This document shows positions 1-7,985 of a stretch of 22,343 bases of DNA, in pieces. The position numbers and the translations under genes were made by a program. Position 1 is the stretch's first letter. Each line of letters starts with the position of its first letter. Origin of the DNA: DATBWZ01 sp036514535 (GTDB lineage Bacteria; JAMCPX01; DATBWZ01); assembly GCA_036514535.1 (NCBI GenBank), contig DATBWZ010000006.1, positions 1 to 22,343 of the forward strand, in the 5' to 3' direction. The notes below the pieces were generated by a model. That model did not search any database and was not told the origin of the DNA. It worked only from the letters and a program-made list of their open reading frames with translations.

Positions 1-895
1 CTACCTGACTTTTCCTTTTCATCGAAATTTCGTTATGTTTCTGATCCTCTGCCTGTTTTAAAAGCCTTGACCGCAGAACTTTCAGTGCCTTGGTTTTATT
101 TTTATACTGGGATCTCTCATCCTGGCATACGACAACAAGTCCGGTGGAAATATGGGTAATCCTCACCGCAGTCTCTACCTTGTTCACATTCTGCCCGCCA
201 CGTCCACCAGCGCGAAAGGTGTCTATTTTCAGATCTTCATCCCTTATCTGAACATCAACCTCTTGAGCCTCGGGAAGGACAGCTACTGTGGATGTAGAGG
301 TATGAATTCTGCCTGATGCCTCGGTTTTTGGCACCCGCTGAACCCTGTGAACGCCGCTTTCATATTTAAATCTGCTGTATGCGCCCTCGCCTTCAATGGA
401 AAAAATAACCTCTTTGAAGCCGCCGATTCCGGTGGAGTGGCTATCCATTAGCTCGGTTTTCCAGCCGTGCCTTTCCGCATACCTTGTGTACATCCGGTAT
501 AGGGCACCAGCAAATAAAGCCGCTTCATCTCCGCCTGCGCCGGCCCTGATCTCAACAATAACACCCTTCTTGTCCAGGGGGTCATTGGGCAACAACAGAA
601 TTTTAAGCCTTTTATTTAATTCTTCTGTTTGCTTTTCAAGTTTCTCAATCTCGCTTTTTGCAAGATCCCTTATTTCTTTATCTTCATCCTTCAGCAATGT
701 ATTATTTCCACTTATCTCCGCTTTTATCCTTTTATAATCCCTGTATACCTGAACTATATTCTCAAGAGACGCCCTTTCCCTGGCAAGGGATGCATATTCC
801 TGCGGATTTGCTATAATAAATGGATCGGCAAGTTTTTGTGTTATATCCTCATACCGGCTTATTATTTTCTCGGCCTGGCGTAAAAGATCGTTCAT
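1..895 (-). CDS. prfA: Peptide chain release factor 1 (RF1), C-terminus cut off by window edge
   Basis: RF1 recognises UAA and UAG in the ribosomal A site and triggers hydrolysis of peptidyl-tRNA. I translated it by hand from ATG at 895-893; 298 codons are open to the left edge, ending in KRKSQV, so roughly 55-60 C-terminal residues are missing compared with the usual ~355-360. The peptide-release motif GGQ falls at residues 233-235 within FRAGGRGGQNVN, and the codon-recognition P-x-T tripeptide is P189-K190-T191 in RVPKTEASGRIHTS. The P-x-T motif marks RF1; RF2 has SPF there. The start overlaps the thyX stop as ATGA, which points to translational coupling in an rpmE-thyX-prfA operon. prmC, which methylates the GGQ glutamine, often follows prfA but would lie outside the window. 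Family assignment is secure. Confidence 0.97.
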   Translation of the reverse strand, partial: MNDLLRQAEKIISRYEDITQKLADPFIIANPQEYASLARERASLENIVQVYRDYKRIKAEISGNNTLLKDEDKEIRDLAKSEIEKLEKQTEELNKRLKILLLPNDPLDKKGVIVEIRAGAGGDEAALFAGALYRMYTRYAERHGWKTELMDSHSTGIGGFKEVIFSIEGEGAYSRFKYESGVHRVQRVPKTEASGRIHTSTSTVAVLPEAQEVDVQIRDEDLKIDTFRAGGRGGQNVNKVETAVRITHISTGLVVVCQDERSQYKNKTKALKVLRSRLLKQAEDQKHNEISMKRKSQV

Positions 896-1611
896 AAAAC
901 CTTTGCACCGTATGAATTTCGAGATAACTCGGCAAACTCCTCCCTGACCCCGTCAAGGTCTCCGCAGTAAAACTCACCCTCGGTGCAGCCGCCGGTCAAG
1001 CAGCCCGGACCAGCCCTCTCAAAAAGAAGTGGCGCAACCTGTTTAACAAGGCGCTGCATTTCCATAGCAAGAGATCTTATTTCCCATTGGGCTCTTCTGC
1101 ATCCCCGGAGTCTGAAGAAGTGGTGCAATTCCCTCGCATTCATAGTAACAATAATTCTTGTCTCGGACGCATTGGGCAAAACAAAACGCGCATCCTCCGC
1201 CGGGATTCCTATCTGCATTAACTCTCTGTAAGTACGAAAGGACGATTCAAGACATCTTTCAAATATCTTCTTTGCTCCGGGATTTCCTGAAACCGAAGGC
1301 GGGGTTATGAAATTCACGTTGTCCTTAAAGACAACATACCTCTGGCTCTGCTGGGAATAAGAAGCAAGCCTGTGCCTGACAAGCTGGTGGGACGCTGCTC
1401 TGGAGATCCCTTCAACACCAAAAGAAAAATTAGCATGCTCAAGTACAGAATGGTGACCCATTCTGACGATTTTCCTCAATAATTTCTCAACCTGAGGCGG
1501 CTCAAGCTTGCTTTTTAATTTCGCAATGTCGCTGGACGAATAACACAGTTTTGCTGCTACAGCCACGGCCTTCTCAGGATCAGGTGTATAGTTGAGAAGA
1601 ACAGCCTTCAT
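892..1611 (-). CDS. thyX: FAD-dependent thymidylate synthase ThyX
   Basis: ThyX makes dTMP from dUMP using methylenetetrahydrofolate, FAD and NADPH, and replaces ThyA in many anaerobes. The 239-residue product carries the signature RHRxxSxxxxSxRY as R79-HRLASYSQQSQR-Y92, and the upstream segment HHSVLEH (residues 53-59) typical of the fold. The C-terminal part, GPGCLTGGCTEGEFYCG, is rich in cysteine, as in many ThyX proteins from anaerobes. The gene starts 6 nt after the rpmE stop and ends with a 4-nt ATGA overlap into prfA, so the three are probably co-transcribed. No clear Shine-Dalgarno precedes the ATG; translation may be coupled to rpmE. No thyA is seen in the window. Confidence 0.97.
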   Translation of the reverse strand: MKAVLLNYTPDPEKAVAVAAKLCYSSSDIAKLKSKLEPPQVEKLLRKIVRMGHHSVLEHANFSFGVEGISRAASHQLVRHRLASYSQQSQRYVVFKDNVNFITPPSVSGNPGAKKIFERCLESSFRTYRELMQIGIPAEDARFVLPNASETRIIVTMNARELHHFFRLRGCRRAQWEIRSLAMEMQRLVKQVAPLLFERAGPGCLTGGCTEGEFYCGDLDGVREEFAELSRNSYGAKVL

Positions 1612-1617
1612 ACCATA

Positions 1618-1821
1618 TTACTTTGACTTTTTATACTTTTTCATAAACTTCTCAATGCGGCCTGCAGTGTCCACAAGCTTCTGTTTACCCGTAAAGAACG
1701 GATGGCAGTTTGAGCAAATTTCAACCATGTAACTACCTTTTGTGGATCGCGTTTCGTAGACCGCGCCGCAAGCACACTTGATAGTGGCGTAAGGGTAATT
1801 GGGATGGATATCTGTCTTCAT
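1618..1821 (-). CDS. rpmE: 50S ribosomal protein L31, zinc-binding form
   Basis: This is a small large-subunit ribosomal protein of 67 residues, a normal length for L31. The zinc-binding (C+) form is shown by C16 and C18 in KCACG and by C36 and C39 in ICSNCHPFFTG; the stretch GRIEKFMKKYKKSK is the usual basic tail. The ATG at 1821-1819 is preceded by a strong Shine-Dalgarno site and an extended -10 promoter. It is the first gene of the rpmE-thyX-prfA operon and is divergent from pycA. Because this is the C+ form, a zinc-free paralogue expressed under zinc starvation could exist elsewhere, but none is visible here. Confidence 0.98.
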   Translation of the reverse strand: MKTDIHPNYPYATIKCACGAVYETRSTKGSYMVEICSNCHPFFTGKQKLVDTAGRIEKFMKKYKKSK

Positions 1822-1826
1822 ATTTT

Positions 1827-1832
1827 CCTCCT
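1827..1832 (-). promoter_or_regulatory. Shine-Dalgarno site of rpmE
   Basis: On the minus strand the sequence reads TTAGGAGGAAAATATG, a full AGGAGG core placed 5 nt before the rpmE ATG. It shows that this organism uses canonical anti-Shine-Dalgarno initiation, which matters when judging the genes here that lack such a site. Confidence 0.9.
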
Positions 1833-1838
1833 AAGTTA

Positions 1839-1847
1839 ATTATACCA
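1839..1847 (-). promoter_or_regulatory. Extended -10 promoter element of the rpmE-thyX-prfA operon
   Basis: The minus strand reads TGGTATAAT: a perfect TATAAT preceded by the TGn extension. The corresponding -35 region is only a T-run (TTTTTT at 16-nt spacing), so the promoter probably depends on the extended -10. Transcription would start about 10-12 nt before the Shine-Dalgarno core or closer. Confidence 0.65.
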
Positions 1848-1938
1848 TTTTAACAATTACAAAAAACTTTTTCAAGAAAATGCCAGACAAAAAAAATTTC
1901 ACCGGATGGCGTTATCAAAGAATGCGGAAATTTTCCCT

Positions 1939-1966
1939 TTGACAATTTTTTAAAATTGCTTATACT
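1939..1966 (+). promoter_or_regulatory. Sigma-70-type promoter of the pycA-pycB-amrB operon
   Basis: A perfect TTGACA at 1939-1944 is followed after 16 nt by TATACT at 1961-1966. Transcription would be expected at about 1973-1976, which is the pycA ATG itself, so the mRNA may be leaderless. There is no Shine-Dalgarno sequence before the ATG. Confidence 0.75.
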
Positions 1967-1975
1967 CAAAAACCT

Positions 1976-3391
1976 ATGATTAAAAAAGTCTTGGTAGCAA
2001 ACAGGAGCGAGATTGCTTCAAGAATAATAAGAGCATGCAAAGAACTCGGTATAAATTCCGTTGCCATATATTCCGAAGAGGATTCTACCGCTCTTTATGT
2101 AAGAAAGGCAGACGAGGCATACCTTGTTGGACCCGGACCAATAGAAGGCTACATGAATCCATACAGGATTATTGATGTTGCCAAACGGGTAAATGCCGAT
2201 GCCATTCACCCCGGGTACGGCTTTCTCGCCGAAAATCCGGAATTTGCAAAACAGTGCAAACTCCATAACATTATCTTCATCGGACCGGACAGCGACTGCA
2301 TGAAAAGGCTCGGGAACAAACTGGAAGCAAAGTCACTTGCGGAAAAATTAGGCATACCTGTACTGCCAGGGAGCAAGAACCTTGAAAGCCCCGAGGAATC
2401 AATTATAGCAGCAGAAAAAATCGGCTATCCTGTAATCTTTAAGTCTCCCATGGGAGGCGGAGGCAGGGGAATGAGAGTTGCAAGGAATGAAAAGGAATTA
2501 AAAAAATTCTTCCCCATTGTCCGGATGGAAACTAAAAACTTTTTTGACGACGACTCGGTCTACATTGAAAAATATTTGGAGAATCCGCACCATATTGAAT
2601 TTCAGATGCTTTCTGATTCCCACGGGAAAATTGTCCATCTATTTGAAAGAGACTGCTCAATTCAAAGAAGGCACCAGAAAATTATAGAGATTGCACCATC
2701 GCTCCTGCTTAACGACAAAACAAGACAAAAAATAGGAGAATGTTCAAAAATGCTTCTCAATGAGTGCGGTTACGAAAATGCCTGCACCATTGAGTATCTT
2801 GTGGACAGGGATATGAATTTCTATTTCATGGAGGCAAACACAAGGCTCCAGGTTGAGCATACTGTGACAGAGGAAATTACCGGCATTGACATAGTCCAGG
2901 AACAGATTAAGATTGCATCCGGCATGCCACTCTCAATAAACCAGGAAGATGTGCATATACACGGCTTCGCGATTGAATGCAGGATCAATGCTGAGAATCC
3001 CAAAAACGGCTTTCTTCCCAATACCGGCATGATCACAGCATACTACTCGCCGGGTGGTATTGGCGTCCGCATTGACGGAACCGTGTACAAGGATTACATT
3101 ATTCCTGAATACTATGATTCATTGCTTGCTAAACTCACAGTCAGGGGAAGGTCGTGGGATGAAACAGTAAGAAGACTGAAGCGGGCACTGGGGGAGTTTG
3201 TTATCAGGGGCATAAAGACCACCCTGCCCTACCTGCTGGAGATAGCAATGTATCCGGATTTTGAAAAAGGTATTTTTGACATAAGTTTTATTGATTCGCA
3301 TCCGGGACTCCTGAATTACAAACAGGATCTCCTCATGGAGGATCTTGCTGCCATAATTGGGACTACAGTTGGCGCCTATGAAGGATTGTGA
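1976..3391 (+). CDS. pycA: Biotin carboxylase subunit of a two-subunit pyruvate carboxylase
   Basis: This ATP-grasp enzyme carboxylates the biotin carried by its partner subunit, using bicarbonate and ATP. The 471 residues show, in order, the biotin-carboxylase N-terminal domain (ANRSEIASRIIRACKELGI near residues 9-27, HPGYGFLAEN), the ATP-grasp glycine-rich loop GGGGRGM at 160-166, the ERDCSIQRRHQKIIE segment, NTRLQVEHTVTEEITG with the catalytic region, and a C-terminal domain with EFVIRGIKTT. On sequence alone it could be AccC of acetyl-CoA carboxylase. The 4-nt overlap with a PycB/OadA-type gene carrying carboxyltransferase and biotin domains makes pyruvate carboxylase (oxaloacetate synthesis) the better call. 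The ATG is set by the promoter immediately upstream. NRSEIA instead of NRGEIA is also seen in pyruvate carboxylases. Confidence 0.9.
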   Translation: MIKKVLVANRSEIASRIIRACKELGINSVAIYSEEDSTALYVRKADEAYLVGPGPIEGYMNPYRIIDVAKRVNADAIHPGYGFLAENPEFAKQCKLHNIIFIGPDSDCMKRLGNKLEAKSLAEKLGIPVLPGSKNLESPEESIIAAEKIGYPVIFKSPMGGGGRGMRVARNEKELKKFFPIVRMETKNFFDDDSVYIEKYLENPHHIEFQMLSDSHGKIVHLFERDCSIQRRHQKIIEIAPSLLLNDKTRQKIGECSKMLLNECGYENACTIEYLVDRDMNFYFMEANTRLQVEHTVTEEITGIDIVQEQIKIASGMPLSINQEDVHIHGFAIECRINAENPKNGFLPNTGMITAYYSPGGIGVRIDGTVYKDYIIPEYYDSLLAKLTVRGRSWDETVRRLKRALGEFVIRGIKTTLPYLLEIAMYPDFEKGIFDISFIDSHPGLLNYKQDLLMEDLAAIIGTTVGAYEGL

Positions 3392-3393
3392 AA

Positions 3394-5262
3394 ATGGCAA
3401 AAACAAACAAAGAAATTAAGAAAAAGGTATTGATTACCGAAACAGTTTTCAGGGATGCACACCAGTCGCTCCTTGCAACAAGGATGCGGACGGAAGACAT
3501 GCTTCCTATATGCGAGAAAATTGACCGGGTGGGGTACTGGTCTGCTGAGGTCTGGGGCGGCGCAACATTTGATTCCTGCATGAGGTACCTGCGGGAGGAT
3601 CCATGGGAAAGACTGAAGCAGATCCGGAAAGCGCTTCCAAATACAAAGCTTCAGATGCTTTTAAGAGGACAGAACCTCGTGGGCTACAAGCATTACCCCG
3701 ACGATGTAGTTGAAAAATTCGTTGAAAAGGCAATAGAAAATGGAATAGACATAATAAGAATCTTTGACGCTCTCAATGATATCAGAAATATTAAAACCTC
3801 TGCAAATATTACAAAAAAAATGGGGGCGCATCTGCAGACGGCAATTTCTTATACTGTAAGCCCTGTGCACTCTATTAATTATTTTGTTGAACTTGCGGAA
3901 AAGATGGAGGATTTGGGCTGCGACTCCATATGTATAAAAGATATGGCTGGACTTCTTACTCCGTTTGTTACATATAAATTGGTAAAAAACATAAAAGAAA
4001 AAATAAAGGTTCCACTTCATCTGCACTCGCATGATACGGGAGGCTTTGCAAGCATGAATGCCCTCAAAGCAATAGAGGCAGGGGTTGATATGATTGACAC
4101 CGCCATCTCACCCCTTTCATCCGGGACATCCCACCCTCCGACAGAAAGCATTGTCGCAGCGCTTAAGGATACGGAATACAATCCAGATCTGAATCTTGAA
4201 TTGCTGGGCGAGATAGCAGATTATTTCCGTACGGTTGTTAAAAAGTACAGCAGGTTCAGATCAGAATTCACAAGCATTGACACAAGCGTTTTGGTGTGGC
4301 AGATTCCAGGCGGCATGCTCTCAAATCTCGCAAATCAGCTGAAAGAACAGGATTCACTGCATCTTATCAAAGAGGTGCTTGCGGAGGTTCCAAGGGTCAG
4401 AAAGGACTTCGGTTATCCCCCTCTTGTTACCCCCACCAGTCAAATCGTAGGGGCACAGGCAACACTGAATGTTCTTACAGGAGAGAGATACAAGGTTATT
4501 ACAACAGAATCCAAAAACTACCTCTGCGGACTGTACGGCAAACCACCCGGACAGGTCAATCAAAGCCTTCTTAAAAAAATAATAAAGGAAAAAGAAATTA
4601 TAAAATGCAGAGCTGCCGATTTGCTGGAACCGGAAATGGAAAAACTGACAAAAGAACTAAGAAGCAAAGCCAAAAACGTTGAAGATATCCTCTCATATGC
4701 ACTCTTTCCCAATATTGCCCTTGAATTTTTTGAGTTAAGGGAGCAAGGAAAACTAAAACCGGTTGAGGAACTGGAGAAGCCACTGGAGAAGGTCCATCTT
4801 CAGCCGAAAATTTCGCCCTCGGAATTTATAATAAAACTCCACGGCGATACATATCACATTAAGGTTGCAGGGGTCGGACCAAAGGGCGAAGGGCCGCGTC
4901 CATTTTTCATAAAGGTTAACAACCATCTTGAAGAGGTGCTTGTTGAATCGCTTATGGAGGAGGTCAGGTCTCTGGATGGGAATTTGCTTCCCCCTGTTAC
5001 AACCGCCGGAATCAGACCGAAAGCAGTAAATGCCGGAGATATAACAACCCCAATTCCAGGAAAAGTAAGAAGAATAAAGGTCAAAGAGGGCCAGCATGTA
5101 AACGCAGGAGATACAATAATGATACTTGAAGCCATGAAAATGGAGAATGAGGTTCATACACCTACTGATGGAATTGTAAAAAAATTGTATGTCCGGGAGG
5201 GTGACGACGTGAACCCACAGGAGACACTGGCAATGGTGGAGGAACAAGAAAAAACAAATTGA
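3394..5262 (+). CDS. pycB: Pyruvate carboxylase carboxyltransferase/biotin subunit (PycB, OadA family)
   Basis: This subunit moves the carboxyl group from biotin to pyruvate. The N-terminal TIM-barrel carboxyltransferase domain (about residues 10-290) has ETVFRDAHQSLLATRMRTED, IKDMAG with the metal-site lysine, and the metal-binding LHSHDTGG. A PYC/OADA conserved domain follows, then a C-terminal biotinyl domain with EAMKMENE; the biotinylated lysine is residue 582 from this start. An in-frame GTG at 3388 overlaps the pycA stop as GTGA and would add two residues. I prefer ATG 3394 because GAAGGA at 3380-3385 is about 8 nt upstream of it. The family also includes the sodium-pumping oxaloacetate decarboxylase alpha subunit, but no OadB or OadG is present and a biotin carboxylase is adjacent, which fits a carboxylase. 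Confidence 0.9.
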   Translation: MAKTNKEIKKKVLITETVFRDAHQSLLATRMRTEDMLPICEKIDRVGYWSAEVWGGATFDSCMRYLREDPWERLKQIRKALPNTKLQMLLRGQNLVGYKHYPDDVVEKFVEKAIENGIDIIRIFDALNDIRNIKTSANITKKMGAHLQTAISYTVSPVHSINYFVELAEKMEDLGCDSICIKDMAGLLTPFVTYKLVKNIKEKIKVPLHLHSHDTGGFASMNALKAIEAGVDMIDTAISPLSSGTSHPPTESIVAALKDTEYNPDLNLELLGEIADYFRTVVKKYSRFRSEFTSIDTSVLVWQIPGGMLSNLANQLKEQDSLHLIKEVLAEVPRVRKDFGYPPLVTPTSQIVGAQATLNVLTGERYKVITTESKNYLCGLYGKPPGQVNQSLLKKIIKEKEIIKCRAADLLEPEMEKLTKELRSKAKNVEDILSYALFPNIALEFFELREQGKLKPVEELEKPLEKVHLQPKISPSEFIIKLHGDTYHIKVAGVGPKGEGPRPFFIKVNNHLEEVLVESLMEEVRSLDGNLLPPVTTAGIRPKAVNAGDITTPIPGKVRRIKVKEGQHVNAGDTIMILEAMKMENEVHTPTDGIVKKLYVREGDDVNPQETLAMVEEQEKTN

Positions 5263-5266
5263 AGGA
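5262..5266 (+). promoter_or_regulatory. Shine-Dalgarno site of amrB
   Basis: AAGGA lies 9 nt before the amrB ATG and overlaps the last base of the pycB stop codon. It fixes the start at 5276 and suggests that amrB is translated from the pyc operon mRNA. Confidence 0.6.
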
Positions 5267-5275
5267 ATGCAGTGA

Positions 5276-6079
5276 ATGATTAGAAACCCGGCAGTAGCAG
5301 GATATTTTTATCCAGGAGATCCAGACAGATTAAACAAAGAATTAAAATCATACATAGGTGAACCAATAGAGGCAAAAAAGGCTGCGGGCATTGTAAGTCC
5401 CCATGCAGGATACATTTATTCAGGGATGGTAGCGGGGAGGGTTTATTCTGCTGTCTCTGTCCCCGATTGCGTAGTTGTTCTCGGGCCGAACCATACCGGG
5501 ATAGGATCTGAAGCAGCAATCATCAGCGAGGGGAAATGGATAATCCCTGGCGGAGAAATTGATATTGATACGGAGTTTGCAAAATTGCTCAAGAAAAATT
5601 CCTCCACTCTTAAGGAGGATCACTCTGCGCATAAAAAAGAACACTCGCTTGAAGTACAGGTGCCATTTTTATATTACAAAAACAAGAACTTCAAGATTGT
5701 CCCGGTCTGCCTTGCCGGCAGGTCTCTGAAGTTCTGCGAAGAAATAGGAAACGCAATAGCCGAAACAATCATGCAAAGCGGAAGGGAGACGCTAATTGTC
5801 GCCAGCACGGACATGACCCATTATGAATCCCATGAGACGGCAAAAAAAATGGATATGCTTGTCATTGAGGAGATTAAAAAACTCAGCCCTGAGGGACTAT
5901 ACAATACTGTTGCAAAAAACGAGATAACCATGTGCGGAGTTATTCCCACTACATCAATGCTTATAGCAGTGAAAAAACTTGGGGCAAAGCAGGCAGATCT
6001 AATTCTCTATCAGACTTCCGGGGATGTCAGCGGCGATTACTCCCGGGTGGTAGGATATGCCGGCATGGCGCTATGGTAA
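5276..6079 (+). CDS. amrB: MEMO1-family protein, AmmeMemoRadiSam system protein B
   Basis: The 267-residue protein belongs to the MEMO family, whose fold resembles LigB-type non-haem iron dioxygenases. Conserved blocks are NPAVAGYFYPG, SPHAGYIYSG (H43), GPNHTG (H73), EHSLEVQVPFL, STDMTHYESH and MCGVIP (C220). H43, H73 and C220 line up by motif with the metal-site residues of human MEMO1. In prokaryotes the gene often accompanies an AMMECR1 protein and a radical SAM enzyme; neither lies in this window, and the biochemical role is not established. It starts 13 nt after pycB, so it is probably the third gene of the pyc operon. It ends only 4 nt from the convergent murJ stop, with no terminator between. 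Confidence 0.9.
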   Translation: MIRNPAVAGYFYPGDPDRLNKELKSYIGEPIEAKKAAGIVSPHAGYIYSGMVAGRVYSAVSVPDCVVVLGPNHTGIGSEAAIISEGKWIIPGGEIDIDTEFAKLLKKNSSTLKEDHSAHKKEHSLEVQVPFLYYKNKNFKIVPVCLAGRSLKFCEEIGNAIAETIMQSGRETLIVASTDMTHYESHETAKKMDMLVIEEIKKLSPEGLYNTVAKNEITMCGVIPTTSMLIAVKKLGAKQADLILYQTSGDVSGDYSRVVGYAGMALW

Positions 6080-6083
6080 TTTT

Positions 6084-7649
6084 TTATGGTTTGCGACTGA
6101 TGGTTTCCATCACTGTTTTTAATTCGTTTGATCTGAGAAGATAAGATACTCCAGCGTATATTATCAGGCTGAGCGCAATTAATACCGTAATAATTCCGGC
6201 AGCAGCCCATCTTCCTGTAATGTCTCTCAAAAAGCTGTTATAAGCATACCAAAGGAATATACCCATAACCCCGGACGCAATGAGAATCTTAACCAATGAA
6301 TTAAACAAAAGGCTGAAGCCTAACCTGCCGGCCTTAATTCTCAAAAGAATAACAAGTGGTAAAAAATTCACAATAGAGGCAATTGTTGTGGCAAGAGCAA
6401 GCCCTGCATGCTCCATAGACTTCATCAGGACAATGCTTGCAATTATGTTAACTACAAAGGCAATAAAAGCTACCTTAACAGGGGTCATGGTATCCTTTAT
6501 AGAATAAAATGCCTGAACAAACACCCTTGATCCACCAACAGACCAAAGCCCCAGCGTATAATAAAAAAGAGCAATGGCTGTATTTCTGGTATCGGACCGA
6601 GTAAACTGTCCAACCTCAAATAAGACTCTGATAATTGGTTCACCTAATATAATCAGCCCTACCATAGCCGGAAAAGTAATGAAAAAGGTAAACCCTAAAG
6701 CATAATTGATTGTATTCTTCCATTCATCCATCCTGCCTTCCGAAGCAAGCAAGGATAGTCTTGGCAGCGAAACGGTTGCTATGGATACGGCGAAAACACC
6801 CAGAGGCAATTCAAAAAATCTGTTTGCATACCAGAGAAAAGCCACACTTCCTTCTGGAAGAAAGGATGCCAGTATCTGCGTTAACACAATATTTATCTGA
6901 TAAACGGCCGCGCCGAATGTGGCAGGGAAAAAAAGTCTGCTCGCTTCTTTCACGCCTGGATGGAGCGTTGTTCGTACAATTCTTAGTTTGTATCCCCTGC
7001 TTGATAGCGAAGGCAATTGAACGAACACCTGCAGAATGCCACCCACAAGAACACCTGCAGCCATGCTGTAAATTGGCTGATTAAAAAAAGCGTAGAATGC
7101 GAAAGAACATGCAATTATGGAAATATTAAGAACAACAGGAGCAAGGGCTGGCGCAAAAAAATGGTCATAGGTGTTTAGAACCCCGGCCATCAGCGTCACA
7201 ATCCCGATTGAGAAAATAAACGGAAACATCACTCTTGCAAGGCTCACGGTGAGAGCAAATTTCCCCTCGTTTTCAAGAAATCCCGGAGCCATTATGTAAA
7301 TAAAAACAGGCGCAAGTAAAATGCCGAGCACCGTTACGAGGAGTAATACAGCCGAAAGAATCGTGAATGCCGAATTGGCAAACCTCCTTGCGCTGTCCTC
7401 ACCTTCCCTGTTGAGATAACGGGCAAAAACAGGGATAAACGATATTGAAAGCGCACCTTCGGCAAAGAGCCTCCTCAGGAGATTAGGCAAACGGTAAGCA
7501 ACAACAAAGGCGTCAACAGCGGGACCCGCGCCGAATAGGTAAGCCATCACGCTTTCCCTCAGAACACCAAGTATGCGGCTCAATCCAGTAAGAAAACTCA
7601 GCAACCCCGCATGCCTTGTCATACCTTCATTTGATTCTTTTGCTCTCAT
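6084..7649 (-). CDS. murJ: Lipid II flippase MurJ
   Basis: MurJ moves lipid II across the inner membrane for peptidoglycan synthesis. The product has 521 residues and many hydrophobic helices along its whole length, as expected for the 14-helix MATE-like MOP fold. Diagnostic N-terminal sequence is present: LTGLSRILGVLRESVMAYLFG, then DAFVVAYRLPNLLRRLFAEGALSISFIPVF at about residues 46-75. The ATG at 7649-7647 leaves about 10 residues before the first conserved block; no Shine-Dalgarno is obvious. It is divergent from rpsT across 57 bp and convergent with amrB. Confidence 0.97.
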   Translation of the reverse strand: MRAKESNEGMTRHAGLLSFLTGLSRILGVLRESVMAYLFGAGPAVDAFVVAYRLPNLLRRLFAEGALSISFIPVFARYLNREGEDSARRFANSAFTILSAVLLLVTVLGILLAPVFIYIMAPGFLENEGKFALTVSLARVMFPFIFSIGIVTLMAGVLNTYDHFFAPALAPVVLNISIIACSFAFYAFFNQPIYSMAAGVLVGGILQVFVQLPSLSSRGYKLRIVRTTLHPGVKEASRLFFPATFGAAVYQINIVLTQILASFLPEGSVAFLWYANRFFELPLGVFAVSIATVSLPRLSLLASEGRMDEWKNTINYALGFTFFITFPAMVGLIILGEPIIRVLFEVGQFTRSDTRNTAIALFYYTLGLWSVGGSRVFVQAFYSIKDTMTPVKVAFIAFVVNIIASIVLMKSMEHAGLALATTIASIVNFLPLVILLRIKAGRLGFSLLFNSLVKILIASGVMGIFLWYAYNSFLRDITGRWAAAGIITVLIALSLIIYAGVSYLLRSNELKTVMETISRKP

Positions 7650-7655
7650 AATCTA

Positions 7656-7684
7656 TTGACAGAACATCTTGATTTTGCTATATA
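7656..7684 (+). promoter_or_regulatory. Sigma-70-type promoter of rpsT
   Basis: TTGACA at 7656-7661 is followed after 17 nt by TATATA at 7679-7684. Transcription would start near 7691, giving a leader of about 16 nt that just contains the Shine-Dalgarno site. Confidence 0.75.
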
Positions 7685-7693
7685 AGATAATTC

Positions 7694-7702
7694 AGGAGGT
7701 GA
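7694..7702 (+). promoter_or_regulatory. Shine-Dalgarno site of rpsT
   Basis: AGGAGGTGA matches the 16S rRNA anti-Shine-Dalgarno over nine bases and lies just before the rpsT ATG (7 nt from AGGAGG). It fixes the rpsT start. Confidence 0.9.
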
Positions 7703-7706
7703 GATT

Positions 7707-7985
7707 ATGGCTATACACAAATCAGCACAAAAAGCGCACAGGGCAAGCCTTAGAAAGAAAAGGTACAATACCGCTGTGAAGATAAACATTAAGACGCTTG
7801 TTAAAGCAGTGAGAACATCAATACTTGAGAAAAAAATTGATGAAGCAAGGGGTAGCCTTAACAAGGCTATAAAATCCCTTGATAAGGCGGTTACACAGGG
7901 GATACTGCACAGAAACAACGCATCACGAAGAATCTCCAGATTAATTCTGCAGATTAATAAATTTGCAGGAAGCATTAAGTCCTGA
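7707..7985 (+). CDS. rpsT: 30S ribosomal protein S20
   Basis: This is a small, lysine- and arginine-rich helical protein of 92 residues that binds 16S rRNA early in 30S assembly. MAIHKSAQKAHRASLRKKRYN at the N-terminus and the LHRNNASRRISRL block near the C-terminus are typical of S20. It has its own promoter and a very strong ribosome binding site, and no other gene follows it on this strand. Its last 11 nt overlap the end of the convergent holA, and no terminator hairpin is visible. Confidence 0.97.
   Translation: MAIHKSAQKAHRASLRKKRYNTAVKINIKTLVKAVRTSILEKKIDEARGSLNKAIKSLDKAVTQGILHRNNASRRISRLILQINKFAGSIKS

Noticed and set aside
1822..1975. Possible riboswitch or leader RNA in the rpmE-pycA intergenic region
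   Set aside because: Both predicted transcription starts are close to their genes, leaving no room for a structured leader; only A/T-rich runs are seen.
4753..5247. 164-residue open frame opposite pycB
   Set aside because: It lies antisense to conserved carboxylase and biotinyl sequence, has no recognisable domain and no start signals.
3388..5262. pycB as the alpha subunit of a sodium-pumping oxaloacetate decarboxylase
   Set aside because: No OadB or OadG genes are nearby, and a biotin carboxylase gene, which the pump does not need, is directly coupled upstream. Not fully excluded.
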